A stretch of 64,000 nucleotides of DNA from Cyclobacterium jeungdonense (GTDB taxonomy: Bacteria; Bacteroidota; Bacteroidia; Cytophagales; Cyclobacteriaceae). The stretch spans positions 186,001-250,000 of the forward strand of contig NZ_WMCD01000001.1 in the NCBI RefSeq assembly GCF_010994275.1, written 5' to 3'. Positions 26,530 to 36,745 of this stretch are shown piece after piece; position 1 is the stretch's first letter, and every line of letters begins with the position of its first letter. A program made the translations under genes and the position numbers. The notes beneath the pieces are model-generated. The model made no database searches, was not told the DNA's origin, and saw only the letters and a list, made by a program, of their open reading frames with translations.

Positions 26530-27846
26530 TCCCATATGGACATCTAGTCGGTTACTGTCTGTCAGCAAACCGGTAAGGATGGACTGGCTGCCGAGAAAAA
26601 ACCCTCCATACTGTATGCCTAACCCACCTGTCAATCCGGACACCTGGTGCTGCATCCAGGGTGAATATAGCTCCAGTTTGCCTGCGATGAACCGGGGCGT
26701 AAGTACCAGCAAATCAGAAGTGCTTAGCTGACTATTTCTGTTTTCATCTTGTATTCGCTTTTGAGCGTAAAGGGAAACCTGGAATTGCCGAACCGGACTA
26801 AACTCCACGTATGCAGCTAATAGTTGCGGCAGATGGATTCGGTTTTGCGAAATATCCCTTGCGATGGTAAAATAGCCACTGTCTACCAATTGCTGTTCGA
26901 TTTCCTCGGCCGAACCCTCCAGGTTATCGATCCGAAAAGATTCGTTTTGTGGAATATTCATGGTATAATTCCGGGTGGTTTGATTTTCGGTAGTGGTCAT
27001 TCCTCCCATATTTTTCATCGACAAACCAAGGTTAACAAACGGTTTATCTCCACGCTTCAACAGGTAATTTACCCCTAGATCCAATGCAAATCCTTTTGGA
27101 GTAAAGCCCCTCCATAAATCCGTATCGAAGCCTAGTCCGTTTCCAGAATCCCAGCGATCATCGTAAGAAAGGTTTAAGTTTCCCCGTGCGTCTGTCAGGC
27201 GAATTTGGTCCGATCCAGTCAGCAAGGTAGCTTGAATTTCATCCATGCCTAAATTGGCATAAGTGCCTGGGAAGAGTAGTTTAAAATGGCTTCCCAAGGA
27301 CAACGACTGGCTTTCGGTTTTCCAGATCGATGTGCCAGCCATTACCCCCAATTCCATCCATCCCACCGCATTAATGCGTTGATTATAGGGAATATCCAGC
27401 TGGATCTGATCGGATGAACCAGAGGTACTTTCACTTACAATGGCGTCACCCAAATCGGGATTAAAATCAATAACATCTACCTTACCCTTGAGCTGGGAAG
27501 TAAAACCCAATGACCACTTATCAAATCGAATACCTACGGAAGGACCTAAAACAGCGAAATCAGTACGTAGATTTACCGGTTCCGAAACGGATTGAAACAG
27601 GGTTTCCCATTGACCAGGGTCTGAGATGATATCCTGAAAAGACAATATGTTGTTATCCAGAGCTTCTCCAACTGCAAAAAAGGATACCTCCACTTTTTTA
27701 TTAAGGTTGTTTAACTCCGCGGGATTCATCAATGCATTGATCATGCCTTTGCGTTGGCTGTTTTGTATGCCTAAAAAACTTTCCTGCCCAAGGCTTAGGT
27801 TGCAGGTAAAAAAAAGAACTAACCAAAACAATAAAACGTACCTCAT
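26512..27846 (-). CDS. DUF5723-like outer-membrane barrel protein
   Basis: A 444-residue protein with a signal peptide (cut near SLGQ-ES) and then alternating strands with aromatic ends, as in the outer-membrane barrels of Bacteroidota. The first mature residues ([22 protein letters not shown]) resemble DUF5723 proteins, and the last strand ends in a Phe (HMGLSWGF), as expected for insertion by the BAM machinery. Related barrels include PorP/FadL-like proteins, so transport or surface anchoring is possible. Divergent from the 262-residue barrel gene at 27979. Confidence 0.75.
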   Translation of the reverse strand: MRYVLLFWLVLFFTCNLSLGQESFLGIQNSQRKGMINALMNPAELNNLNKKVEVSFFAVGEALDNNILSFQDIISDPGQWETLFQSVSEPVNLRTDFAVLGPSVGIRFDKWSLGFTSQLKGKVDVIDFNPDLGDAIVSESTSGSSDQIQLDIPYNQRINAVGWMELGVMAGTSIWKTESQSLSLGSHFKLLFPGTYANLGMDEIQATLLTGSDQIRLTDARGNLNLSYDDRWDSGNGLGFDTDLWRGFTPKGFALDLGVNYLLKRGDKPFVNLGLSMKNMGGMTTTENQTTRNYTMNIPQNESFRIDNLEGSAEEIEQQLVDSGYFTIARDISQNRIHLPQLLAAYVEFSPVRQFQVSLYAQKRIQDENRNSQLSTSDLLVLTPRFIAGKLELYSPWMQHQVSGLTGGLGIQYGGFFLGSQSILTGLLTDSNRLDVHMGLSWGF

Positions 27847-27978
27847 AACTTAATGATTTAAAAATTTACGGGAATAAAGTTAGAAAAATATCCATTGAAA
27901 TCCATCGCTCAAACAGGAATATTTACAGATTTTTGTACTTTTAGAAATTGCTATAGCAAACGAAGGAAAAAAAGAATA

Positions 27979-28767
27979 ATGCGATTTTTCTCCACCAATC
28001 TTATTCTCATATTTTTAATGGCCTTTTTGGCCGAAACAGATGCCTATTCTCAATCGAAAGGAAACCTTTGGTTAGCCACCGGTTTACAGCTGCATTCCAG
28101 TAGGGATCGGGGTTTTTCGCCTATGATATACAGTGGCAACCGAACTTTCAGCTTGGCTACCTTTGATCTTGAATCCACTAATAAGTCAGAGGTTTTCCAA
28201 TTCGAATTTGGCTATGGCCCTTTGACTAACCGCTTTGGAAACTCCTTGAATTCACTATCTCTGGGTTTATTGAATTATACATTTTATCATAAAGAGTCAC
28301 GGGCAGAAAGGGGACTTCATTGGGGATGGTCCAATCAAAATGTTTTTAATATCAGAAGGCACAATGGCTTTTCTAACTATAGCCTGCGGTACGATTATTT
28401 TACTACAGTTGGACCTGCATTGCGCTATGTATATCCATTTGAGTGGAAAGGTCAATCTTTCAAATGGCAAACAGTGGCTCATTGGCAGCTGGTAGGGTTT
28501 CAAATTAAATCCGGCTATATAGGTGCTGACCCCGAAGGCATTTCTGAAGGTGATTCGGGATTTAGAAATTTTCTACGTGCTGTAGATCCGTTTTTTGCAG
28601 GTCGAGACTGGAGTATGGGACTGGAATCCAGCTTGCTTTGGACGTTGCCCACTGGGAATAGCCTCGGAATAAGGTACCGGCCTGAAATTTCTACCCTTGG
28701 AAGAGGTCAGCCCGTCCACCGGATAGGACAAGCGATTTTGGTGATGGTAAATGTACGTTTATGGTAA
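27979..28767 (+). CDS. Predicted outer-membrane beta-barrel protein
   Basis: A 262-residue protein with a signal peptide (MRFFSTN, cut near AYSQ-SK) and a body of short amphipathic strands: GNLWLATGLQLHSS, FQFEFGYGPLTNRF, GLHWGWSNQNVFNI, and a final strand AILVMVNVRLW ending in an aromatic residue. No family was recognised. The longer frame from 27895 is rejected because it places a charged stretch before the signal. It overlaps the start of the S41 peptidase gene by 7 bases, so the two are translationally coupled and may work together at the cell envelope. Confidence 0.7.
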   Translation: MRFFSTNLILIFLMAFLAETDAYSQSKGNLWLATGLQLHSSRDRGFSPMIYSGNRTFSLATFDLESTNKSEVFQFEFGYGPLTNRFGNSLNSLSLGLLNYTFYHKESRAERGLHWGWSNQNVFNIRRHNGFSNYSLRYDYFTTVGPALRYVYPFEWKGQSFKWQTVAHWQLVGFQIKSGYIGADPEGISEGDSGFRNFLRAVDPFFAGRDWSMGLESSLLWTLPTGNSLGIRYRPEISTLGRGQPVHRIGQAILVMVNVRLW

Positions 28768-29765
28768 AGCAAGGACGCTATTTCTGGATTTTGTTCTTTT
28801 TTCTGCTTTCATGCGAACAATGGGTGCTTCCCACGGACCCTTCTCCAGGGGCTATGGAGGTGTTTGATAGTCTCTGGGAGGATGTAAACGATAGGTATTC
28901 TTTCTTTTCCCACAAGGACATCGATTGGGACCGTGTAAGGGAGACTTATCGGGCTAAGGTAACGGAAAACATGGGCCAACTCGATTTGTACGAGCTATTG
29001 GCTGACATGCTATTCGAGCTCAGGGATGGACATGTCAATTTAAGTACCGGTTTTAACCGAAGCCGAAACTGGGAGTGGTATCAGGAGTTTCCGGTCAATT
29101 ACGATGAAAACCTGATCCAACAGGAATATTTAGGTAGGGACTACTGGATTAGCGGTCCCCTGCTTCATCAGATGGTGGATGAGGTGCTTTATGTTAATTA
29201 CCGTTCCTTTGGTCAGCGGATTTCCGAAGCCAACCTTCAGGTAGTGGTAGAAAGAGCCAGGAGAAGCCGGGGAGTGATTATTGATGTTAGAAACAATGGA
29301 GGAGGTAATCTGAGTAATGCGGAGTTATTGGCATCTGCCTTTGCGGAAGAAGAACTGGAATATGCCCGCCAACGTATTAAATCAGGCCCAGGAAGGGAGG
29401 AGTTTGGCCCCTGGGAGCCGATGGTCGTCAGCCCCTGGGATGAAGGGACCTTTACAGGTTTGGTAATTGTCCTAACCAATCGAAGGTCCTACAGTGCCAC
29501 CAGTTTTTTTGCTCAGATGATGAAGACCTTACCCAATGTCCTCCTTTTGGGTGATCAAACAGGTGGGGGAGGGGGAACACCGGTTTTTGGAGAACTGCCA
29601 AATGGCTGGACTTACCGGTTTTCGGCAACCCAAACCGTGGACCTTGAGGGTCGTCAATTGGAAGATGGCGTTTTGACGGATGTGCGGCTGGACCTGGATC
29701 CGGCGGCTGTTCAAAGAGGAGAAGATAACCTGATAGAAGCTGCCATTTCCCTGCTTCGGCAGTGA
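28761..29765 (+). CDS. S41 family peptidase lipoprotein
   Basis: A 334-residue lipoprotein (FFFLLSC-EQ at the signal end) with a C-terminal-processing-protease core. DLYELLADMLFELRDGHVNL is the N-terminal cap; GVIIDVRNNGGGNLSNAELL near residue 170 and SYSATSFFAQMM near residue 243 carry the Gly-rich strand and the probable nucleophile Ser of family S41; LLGDQTGGGGGTP follows as expected. A PDZ domain of normal size is not apparent, so this is a short S41 form. It overlaps the upstream barrel gene and its stop abuts, with no spacer, the stop of the convergent heme lipoprotein gene. Confidence 0.85.
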   Translation: MVKQGRYFWILFFFLLSCEQWVLPTDPSPGAMEVFDSLWEDVNDRYSFFSHKDIDWDRVRETYRAKVTENMGQLDLYELLADMLFELRDGHVNLSTGFNRSRNWEWYQEFPVNYDENLIQQEYLGRDYWISGPLLHQMVDEVLYVNYRSFGQRISEANLQVVVERARRSRGVIIDVRNNGGGNLSNAELLASAFAEEELEYARQRIKSGPGREEFGPWEPMVVSPWDEGTFTGLVIVLTNRRSYSATSFFAQMMKTLPNVLLLGDQTGGGGGTPVFGELPNGWTYRFSATQTVDLEGRQLEDGVLTDVRLDLDPAAVQRGEDNLIEAAISLLRQ

Positions 29766-32700
29766 TTAAGGAGTTGTTGGTTTCGCTTGGTTCTGCTTAA
29801 GGAAGGCGATTAAATCAGCAAGATCCTGTTTACTCATGCTTTGTTCCAGTCCGTCTGGCATCAGGGAAGTCCCGGGTGTTTCTATTTTGGCAATCCGGGT
29901 CCGAGGCAGGGTTTCATCGGTTCCAAAAGTTGTTTTTATGCTCAAAGAATGGGCGGATTCGGCTGTGATCCTGCCGGTAAGCTGCTTGCCGTCTCCCGTT
30001 TCCACCCGTACTGTTTGGTAGTCGGGTAGTATTTCATAATTGGGAACCAGTGTGTGTAATAACAAGGCAGAAGCGGGTTGATTGTTGATTCCTGTTAAAT
30101 CCGGTCCTACCTGGCCTCCTTCACCCGAATGGCTGTGGCAAACTGAGCAATGGGTCACAAATACCGATTTCCCGTTCAGGCCGTTTCCTTTCATATCCAA
30201 TACCTCGCTGTATTGTTCATAGACTTCCATCCTGCCTCCTTCTTCCATGGTATCGAATAGTTTGTTAGCCGCTATTTTTACCCGCTCATTCTTGGAGTTC
30301 ATCAGGTTTTGCCGGGCGGTAGAAGGGATGGCTGTGGGGGCTATTTGCCCTGCTTCCAATGCTACAATGAGTTCCTCTAATAATACAGGATGCTGAAGCA
30401 GCCGATTCAAAACCGCAGCCTTTACCTGTGGGGTGTAAGTTTTCCATCTTTCAGCCTGAGTAAGTACCTTACCCGCCTGAGCTGGGTTTCGTCGCGAAAG
30501 GGCCTTTACGGCTGCCAGTTGGATTTCAACTGGCTGATGGGGTACGAGCAGATCAGCCGATATCGTTTCGGATTTACCTTGTGTAAAATACCCCAGCAAA
30601 CTGGTAGCCTGAACCCGCTCATCGATAGGTAGCGTTACCTGCATCGCCGTTTCGGAAAGTTCTGAAATCCATTCCTCCTGTTCCTGTTCATCTAATTGCA
30701 GCGAATTTAAATAGACCTCCGGAGATTTCGGATTTTCATCCAGACCTTGAAACATTCCTGCCAAAAAGAATAAACCACCTGCGGTGTTTTTTCTTTCCAA
30801 ATACAAGGAAACCAGCTTTTTTGAATCGGTTAAGTTAAGGGAAGCGCCCAGGAGCTCTCCAAGGTCACCAAAAAGCCTGTTTAAACCGTTAGTGGAGGGA
30901 TTTTCTGCCAGACTGTCCAGAATAGGTAAGAATTCCAGCGAATGTTCCCCCAGGCCTGAAAGCACGGCGGTTCGTAACCAAGGGTCGGCGGCATCCTGGA
31001 CGGCAACCTTGGCTAGCGGAAGTAATTTTGAGGCGCCGTTTTGGCGACCGATTACCAAGGCAGCAACAAAGCGGACTCTTGCGTCCGAATCTTCAGCCAG
31101 CTTTAATATTTGATTTTGAAGGGGTGACCCTTGGGTTTTCTGGAGTTGGGTTATCCAAAGAGCCTGCTCCCGTACGCCTGGATAAGGATCTTGTAACGCC
31201 GCTATCAGCGTCTCTTCCTCCAAGGTATTCAAATGTTGCAACAGCCACATTGCCCTGACACGGGTTTCTGGCAAAGAAGCGTCAGTAACCAGCGATTTTA
31301 ACTCAGGGGCAATTTCAAAAGGTCTGGATTCCAGTAGTAGTCTGAAAGCGGTTTCCCTGGCCCAGGCATCCGTGGCGTTTAACGCGTGTAGCGTTTCAGA
31401 TAGGCTTACGGGATCCTTTTTGGGAAAAACGAAATCGATTTCCTGGAAGTTGAATTGATTGTTGCTAATCCGGTAAATCCTCCCTTTGTTTTTGCCGCTG
31501 GAAAAATCCAATTTCGCCCTGGCCTCCTCCGGCACATAGGAGGGATGGTCTATGATTTTCCGGTACATATCGGCAAGATACAAAGCACCGCCCGGCCCAT
31601 GCGCAAGAAAAACAGGATTAAACCAGGTGTCCGTAGAGGATAAAAATTCCCAACCGTCATGAACTCTTGTGGAAGTAAAACTGGCTCCTTTTTTTTCCAG
31701 CTTTTGTCGCTGAACCAGGTTTTGGGCCGGTTCACAGATAAAGGCATCTCCTAGATGCAGTTTTGAAAGGCCAAGGCTTTGGTAAATCAAGGTACCGCAG
31801 GCAGAGGTAAAGGTGCCTTCATGAGAACGGCCCATAAGCTTTGGAATATAGGCTGCCGTGGTCACCGAAGAACTAATGGGGAAAACCAGTGCCTCCGACT
31901 CTACCGGAGAAACGTTCTGAATAGTGGAAGTACGTAAAAGATGGGGATTCTGATCCAGTTGTTCGGTTTCCAGCACAATGTGCTGCAGGGGATGGCGGTT
32001 GCTGGTTCCAAATCTTCGGCCAAACGCATCAAAAGCCAACCCAAACTGGCTCTTTCCCCCGGTAAGTTCAAAGTCCATTGTTTCAGGATGAAAGCGGCTG
32101 TCTGAGGAAGTGAAGATCAGTGGGTCCTTATCAGGTCGGGAGGGCGCATAAACCTCCCCTCCCGTCAGACCTGAGGTAAGGTAAATCCATCCGTCCAATC
32201 CCAAAATGGGGTGGCTAACGCGAATCTGCGCTGTTCTGCTGGTATCAAAACCTGTCAGGACGATTTCACGAATATCCGCCTTGCCGTTTCCATTGGTGTC
32301 TTTTAGGTAATACAGGTGCGGGGCGCAGGTAACAAACACCCCGCCTTTCCAGGGCAGGATACCGTTGGGATAACCGAGGTCATCGGCAAATACGGTCCGG
32401 TAATCGTATTTTCCGTCCCCGTCCCTATCTTCCAGCCGGGCGATTTTTCCCAGGTTTTCGGCTGCGGATCCATTCATAGGATCCGGGTAACCTGTGTTCT
32501 CGGCAACATACATGACGCCCTTCTCGTCAAAGGCGAATGCAGCCGGGTCTGCAACCAACGGTTCTGCCGCTATCAGGTCAATTTGTAAGCCAGGTTCCAA
32601 TTGGAAGGCCGCCAGGGCAGCTTTGAGTTCGGCAGAATCGGGGTAAGTGTAAAGAAACGAATTAACGGGGTTTTCCTGCCGTTCGAAAGCAGGCTGACTT

Positions 32701-32789
32701 TCCTTTTCATCGCTGTGCTTTTGGCAGGAAGAAAAGAGTATTGGTATAATCATACCAAAAAGAAGGGAATAAAAGCAGCGTAAAATCAT
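29766..32789 (-). CDS. PVC-type heme-binding lipoprotein, second paralogue
   Basis: A 1007-residue lipoprotein (ILFSSCQK). Architecture matches the paralogue at 20251: a propeller dehydrogenase-like part (FQLEPGLQIDLIAAEPLV, FDEKGVMYVAENTGYP and GPGGALYLADMYRKIIDHPSYVP), HEAT-type repeats through the middle, and a C-terminal cytochrome c with CSVCH near residue 877 followed by GQVGPDLTGI. LMPDGLEQSMSKQDLADLIAFL closes the heme domain. Expected to oxidise a sugar-like substrate on the cell surface or in the periplasm and pass electrons to c-type heme. The ceramidase-like gene lies 24 bases upstream and is probably transcribed with it. Confidence 0.9.
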   Translation of the reverse strand: MILRCFYSLLFGMIIPILFSSCQKHSDEKESQPAFERQENPVNSFLYTYPDSAELKAALAAFQLEPGLQIDLIAAEPLVADPAAFAFDEKGVMYVAENTGYPDPMNGSAAENLGKIARLEDRDGDGKYDYRTVFADDLGYPNGILPWKGGVFVTCAPHLYYLKDTNGNGKADIREIVLTGFDTSRTAQIRVSHPILGLDGWIYLTSGLTGGEVYAPSRPDKDPLIFTSSDSRFHPETMDFELTGGKSQFGLAFDAFGRRFGTSNRHPLQHIVLETEQLDQNPHLLRTSTIQNVSPVESEALVFPISSSVTTAAYIPKLMGRSHEGTFTSACGTLIYQSLGLSKLHLGDAFICEPAQNLVQRQKLEKKGASFTSTRVHDGWEFLSSTDTWFNPVFLAHGPGGALYLADMYRKIIDHPSYVPEEARAKLDFSSGKNKGRIYRISNNQFNFQEIDFVFPKKDPVSLSETLHALNATDAWARETAFRLLLESRPFEIAPELKSLVTDASLPETRVRAMWLLQHLNTLEEETLIAALQDPYPGVREQALWITQLQKTQGSPLQNQILKLAEDSDARVRFVAALVIGRQNGASKLLPLAKVAVQDAADPWLRTAVLSGLGEHSLEFLPILDSLAENPSTNGLNRLFGDLGELLGASLNLTDSKKLVSLYLERKNTAGGLFFLAGMFQGLDENPKSPEVYLNSLQLDEQEQEEWISELSETAMQVTLPIDERVQATSLLGYFTQGKSETISADLLVPHQPVEIQLAAVKALSRRNPAQAGKVLTQAERWKTYTPQVKAAVLNRLLQHPVLLEELIVALEAGQIAPTAIPSTARQNLMNSKNERVKIAANKLFDTMEEGGRMEVYEQYSEVLDMKGNGLNGKSVFVTHCSVCHSHSGEGGQVGPDLTGINNQPASALLLHTLVPNYEILPDYQTVRVETGDGKQLTGRITAESAHSLSIKTTFGTDETLPRTRIAKIETPGTSLMPDGLEQSMSKQDLADLIAFLKQNQAKPTTP

Positions 32790-32813
32790 CGAAATAAGTA
32801 GAAGAGAGTATTA

Positions 32814-34412
32814 TTATTGCCTTCCGGTTTCCGGGGGCACATTGCCATAGTTCCAAGGATCTCCTCTAAAAGGTGGCGCTTTTGGATGCTGAGGAAGCGG
32901 GTCGGGATCCAATTTACGGATTAATTCCAGGCTGGAAGCAACTATTTTGGTTCCGGCATCCACTTCCAGGTTACTATAGGAAGTCAGGCGGGTTTCATAT
33001 CCTCCGCCATCCGGCGCAAAGGCTTCAGCGGTTGGTACGTATCCCACGCAATCGTTTGCCATGGTCACCGGAAAAGTGAATGGAAAGGTACTTTTTGACT
33101 TTATCTCGAGACCGGATTCGCAGAAAAATTCTGCAGGATTGGCCGTAAGAACAGCTGGCCCGATTTGAATTACCTGTAAGGGGACAGCATGTACGGGGTT
33201 TTGTTTTCCCCAACTGTCGAGCAAAACGGTTTCCTTGGCAAAAATCCAGTCAGTCCTGCCAACTTGTTCCGGGGTATTTCTCACCATTTTCATGGATTCG
33301 CGAACCTTTGCCTCGGTGGGCATCCTTCTTTTTAATGGCAATACGGTAGAATGGGAACGGATTTTCATACGTTCCGATTTGGGAATTTGCAGCAGGGTTT
33401 TAACAGCTTCTGCCCCCACGCTGGCTCCCACCAGCCGGGCCCAATCTTCGCCGGAAGGATTAATGTCCGGGTTCCGGTTATTTACTTGCGTCACGTCTCC
33501 ACTGGCCCCCTGCAAAAATACGACGACGCAATCCTGCCCAAAGGCTCCGCGAATAGTTTGCTCCATATAATACACCCAATTAGCCGAAATCCCACCGGGA
33601 TTGGTGGTGGTATGGCAGGCGTAACTTACCAGGCAGCCGAGTAGTTTACCCTCGGAATCCCAGGTTCCGATAACCCCAACATCCGGATCTATGGGGCCGG
33701 CTACCCGTAAGATGTCTGGATTCAATTGCCCGGGATGGGTAAAGGTCCTGCCATTTTTCATCACAAACCTCCTATTAAAGGCTACTTTTTCTTCTACTCC
33801 ACTTCCAATTCCTACCTTGACTTCCGTAAGGTTTTCCAAGGCGCGGAGGGCAGTGTTAAGAGTCACTTTCTTTACGACTTCCAGATAGACCGGATCGGCA
33901 CAAGAAGATTTCTCATAGGCCAACTCCTGTATAAAGGCAGGGGCATGATCGTATTGTCCCGGTTGGACCATGGCGGTGGGGCCTGATGAATGGGAGTGAG
34001 AAGCAGCGATCAGGATTTCATCGACCCCAATGTTTGCCCTTTTCTGGATGTGGTTTTTGATTTCATCTACCCAAGGCTGGTATACGGCCAGGGCATCCAT
34101 GGAAATAATCAAGGCTTTACCGGCGCCGGATTGAAAGGCGGCAATGCGAACCTTGCAGGGATCGTGAAAGGACTGGTGGTACTGCTTGCCGTAGTTGCCG
34201 GGTTGCTCCATGCCGATTTCCGGAGAAATGTCTCCTTCCGCAAAGGCAGCTTTTACGGGCCCTTCATCGAAATCTGCCGGATGGTTCATAGGCTTGGGTT
34301 GTCCGCTTGCCCATAGCGGCGTACTTAGGGTGCTGGTCAGCCCCATCGACGTGGCCGCCAGCGTTGTATTTATTAAAAATTTCCTCCGGGAATGATCAGG
34401 TTTCTTTTCCAT
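32814..34412 (-). CDS. Neutral/alkaline ceramidase-like protein with Tat signal
   Basis: A 532-residue protein with a Tat motif (HSRRKFLINTT, Arg9/Arg10). The body matches the N-terminal domain of neutral/alkaline non-lysosomal ceramidase: GDISPEIGMEQPGNYGKQYH, then ALIISMDALAVY and DEILIAASHSHSSGP with the zinc-type His residues, and LVSYACHTTTNPGG. Ceramidases split ceramide into sphingosine and fatty acid, but bacterial members of this DUF-like branch without the C-terminal domain are mostly uncharacterised and often sit in carbohydrate loci. Here it precedes a heme lipoprotein gene, so a lipid-specific role should not be assumed. Confidence 0.85.
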   Translation of the reverse strand: MEKKPDHSRRKFLINTTLAATSMGLTSTLSTPLWASGQPKPMNHPADFDEGPVKAAFAEGDISPEIGMEQPGNYGKQYHQSFHDPCKVRIAAFQSGAGKALIISMDALAVYQPWVDEIKNHIQKRANIGVDEILIAASHSHSSGPTAMVQPGQYDHAPAFIQELAYEKSSCADPVYLEVVKKVTLNTALRALENLTEVKVGIGSGVEEKVAFNRRFVMKNGRTFTHPGQLNPDILRVAGPIDPDVGVIGTWDSEGKLLGCLVSYACHTTTNPGGISANWVYYMEQTIRGAFGQDCVVVFLQGASGDVTQVNNRNPDINPSGEDWARLVGASVGAEAVKTLLQIPKSERMKIRSHSTVLPLKRRMPTEAKVRESMKMVRNTPEQVGRTDWIFAKETVLLDSWGKQNPVHAVPLQVIQIGPAVLTANPAEFFCESGLEIKSKSTFPFTFPVTMANDCVGYVPTAEAFAPDGGGYETRLTSYSNLEVDAGTKIVASSLELIRKLDPDPLPQHPKAPPFRGDPWNYGNVPPETGRQ

Positions 34413-34648
34413 GTATTACAAAGGCTTGGGATTTGGAAAATATTTCTTGTGGATTCTGGATGGTTGCACTCGCTTTTCACCTGTATTTTATGTTTTTAAG
34501 ATACATTAAATGATTGGTAATCCCATTTTCTAGATTTAAATTTTACATCAAGCGAGCTTTCTATCGTCAGTTTGGGGATAATTTTATTGGATGAAATTAT
34601 TTGAATTGGATCGGAAAGCGTATTTTTATTTGAAAAAATCAGCAAAGG

Positions 34649-35509
34649 ATGTCCGATAATCTAAATGATTTACAACTTTTTAATGACCGGCTGGACGAGC
34701 GATCGTTGCAGGCCTATTGGAGCCGGGTCGGGTATAGAGGAGAGGGCGAGCCCACTCTGGAGGCACTAAAGGAATTGCATTACCTGCATCCTCAAGCCAT
34801 TCCATTCGAAAACATCAATCCGTTTTTGGGGATTCCCCTGGCTATGAAACTACCGGATTTACTTCAAAAGTTAGTTTTGGAAGGAAGGGGCGGGTATTGT
34901 TTTGAACAAAACCTGTTGTTTGGGCACGTTTTGCATTCCATGGGCTTCCTGGTAAAGGGGCTTTCCGCACGGGTATTTTGGGAGGTACCGGATGGCGAGA
35001 TCAAGCCCAGGGATCACATGTTACTTTTGGTGCAGGTGGATGGAAGGAAGTACATAGCGGATGTTGGCTTCGGGGGAGCATCGTTCACTGCGCCCTTATC
35101 CCTGGATCAGGAGGAAGAGCAGGAGACGCCGCTGGAACGCTACCGCCTTCAAAAAAAGGGTGATTTTCATTACCTGGAAATCTGGGTCAAAGAACAGTGG
35201 CGATTGCTTTACCGATTTGGTATGGAATCCCAACTGCTTCCGGATTACGAGGTAGTAAGCTGGTACTTGTGCACCCACCCCCAATCCTTATTTGTGCAGG
35301 AGTTGATGGCGGCACGCTGCATGCCTTGGGGAAGGTATGCCTTGCACAATAACCGCTTTACGATTCATCGTAAAAATGAAGAGAGCCAGAAACGAACCTT
35401 AACCAATCCGAAGGAGTTAAAAGAACTATTGGAAGAACTATTTTTGATTCAGTTACCATTACATGAAAACATGATGGAAAAGCTAAAGCAATTGGTCTCG
35501 GAAGATTGA
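34649..35509 (+). CDS. Arylamine N-acetyltransferase
   Basis: A 286-residue cytosolic enzyme that moves acetyl from acetyl-CoA to arylamines or related amines. The Cys-His-Asp triad is complete: Cys84 in RGGYCFEQN, His123 in RDHMLLLV and Asp138 in YIADVGFGG. PFENINPF near residue 52 is another family landmark, and the length is typical. AAAGGATG places a ribosome site close to the ATG. It stands alone between the ceramidase-like gene (divergent) and an outer-membrane protein gene that starts 42 bases after its stop. Some family members act in antibiotic biosynthesis, but nothing here supports that. Confidence 0.94.
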   Translation: MSDNLNDLQLFNDRLDERSLQAYWSRVGYRGEGEPTLEALKELHYLHPQAIPFENINPFLGIPLAMKLPDLLQKLVLEGRGGYCFEQNLLFGHVLHSMGFLVKGLSARVFWEVPDGEIKPRDHMLLLVQVDGRKYIADVGFGGASFTAPLSLDQEEEQETPLERYRLQKKGDFHYLEIWVKEQWRLLYRFGMESQLLPDYEVVSWYLCTHPQSLFVQELMAARCMPWGRYALHNNRFTIHRKNEESQKRTLTNPKELKELLEELFLIQLPLHENMMEKLKQLVSED

Positions 35510-35551
35510 GGATACCTTACTGGTTTGGTATTTTTACGAAGATGCACTATC

Positions 35552-36691
35552 ATGATCAATAAATGCTGGATTACGGCTTTCCTTTTGGGAGGCTTTCTTT
35601 TATCTACGGAATTAAATGCACAGGGCTTTGTCAAGCGGTACCTGAATTCCATTCTGAACGACACAAGCGATATTTCCCGGCCTCAGTTTCTAATGTACCC
35701 TACCCTGGCTTATTCACCTGAAACTAGCTGGGAGATTGGGTTCAGTGCCCTGTATGTTTATTATGCAAAAAGAGACACCACCCATCGATTAAGTGAAATA
35801 AACGGGTTTACCTTTTTTACCCTTGAAAATCAGTATGGTTTGTGGCTAGATCATGCCAATTATGCCCAGGGCGACAAATGGTTTTTTTTGGGCCGTATAC
35901 GGCTTCAAAGTTTTCCGCTTCTTTACTATGGAATAGGGAGCGATAGTCCTTCGGATTTTATGGCGAGGGTAGATGCCAATCAAATTTGGATCAAGGAACG
36001 GGTCTTGAAAAAAGTTCGGAAAAATTTGTTTTTCGGTATCGAAATGGATTGGCAGCGATTAAGCCAGGTTCGCTTTGTGCCTTCCGAATCAGTGGAATCA
36101 TTGGAGCTTCCTGCAGGTTTTCGGGGAAGTTCTAATCTGGGATTAGGTTTGGGACTGGTCTACGATGACCGGCACAATGTGCTGAATGTAAGAGATGGTT
36201 TTTTTTCCGAATTGGCCGTTATGAGGTACAACCCCTTTTGGAAAAGCGAGTTTAATTTCACCAGTTTTTTGTCAGATACCCGTTTTTACCATCCTGTGGG
36301 TAAAAGCAATGTATTCGCCGCTCAGGTGTTTGGGCAGTTCCAAACCGGCGAAGTTCCTTTCAATCAACTGTCTTTGATGGGTGGCGAAAGCCTGATGAGA
36401 GGCTATTATACCGGAAGGTACCGAGATCGCAATCAATTGGCGGGACAGGTTGAAATGCGATTCTTACCCCTTCCGTTAGGATTTAGCAAAAGAATCGGTG
36501 CGGCGGTATTTGCAGGAGCGAGTCAGGTTTTTCCAGAAGTCAAGGCCCTAAAATGGGATAATACCGTATGGTCAGCAGGTGGTGGATTGCGGTTTCTTCT
36601 TTTTCCTAAAAAAGATATTTATACCCGCCTCGATTTTGCATTTACCGAGGAAGGGAACGGTTTTTATCTTTTTATCGGGGAGTCTTTCTAA
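35552..36691 (+). CDS. BamA/TamA-family (Omp85) outer-membrane protein
   Basis: A 379-residue protein with a signal peptide (cut near ELNA-QG) and a C-terminal 16-strand-type barrel without visible POTRA repeats. The lid-lock motif of Omp85 barrels is clear: GGESLMRGYYTGRYRDRNQLAG, shown here as GESLMRGYYTGRYRD near residue 280, and RLDFAFTEEGNGFYLFIGESF ends the barrel with a Phe (DFAFTEEGNGFYLF is the readable core). Members of this short form are common in Bacteroidota and unstudied; they may secrete or insert proteins, or be lipases/patatin-like partners. ATG 35552 is favoured over TTG 35525 because the signal peptide starts there. Confidence 0.88.
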   Translation: MINKCWITAFLLGGFLLSTELNAQGFVKRYLNSILNDTSDISRPQFLMYPTLAYSPETSWEIGFSALYVYYAKRDTTHRLSEINGFTFFTLENQYGLWLDHANYAQGDKWFFLGRIRLQSFPLLYYGIGSDSPSDFMARVDANQIWIKERVLKKVRKNLFFGIEMDWQRLSQVRFVPSESVESLELPAGFRGSSNLGLGLGLVYDDRHNVLNVRDGFFSELAVMRYNPFWKSEFNFTSFLSDTRFYHPVGKSNVFAAQVFGQFQTGEVPFNQLSLMGGESLMRGYYTGRYRDRNQLAGQVEMRFLPLPLGFSKRIGAAVFAGASQVFPEVKALKWDNTVWSAGGGLRFLLFPKKDIYTRLDFAFTEEGNGFYLFIGESF

Positions 36692-36745
36692 ATCCCATTA
36701 CCAATTCTCCTTAACTAACGAGTATAGCTTATACAGTCAATACAA

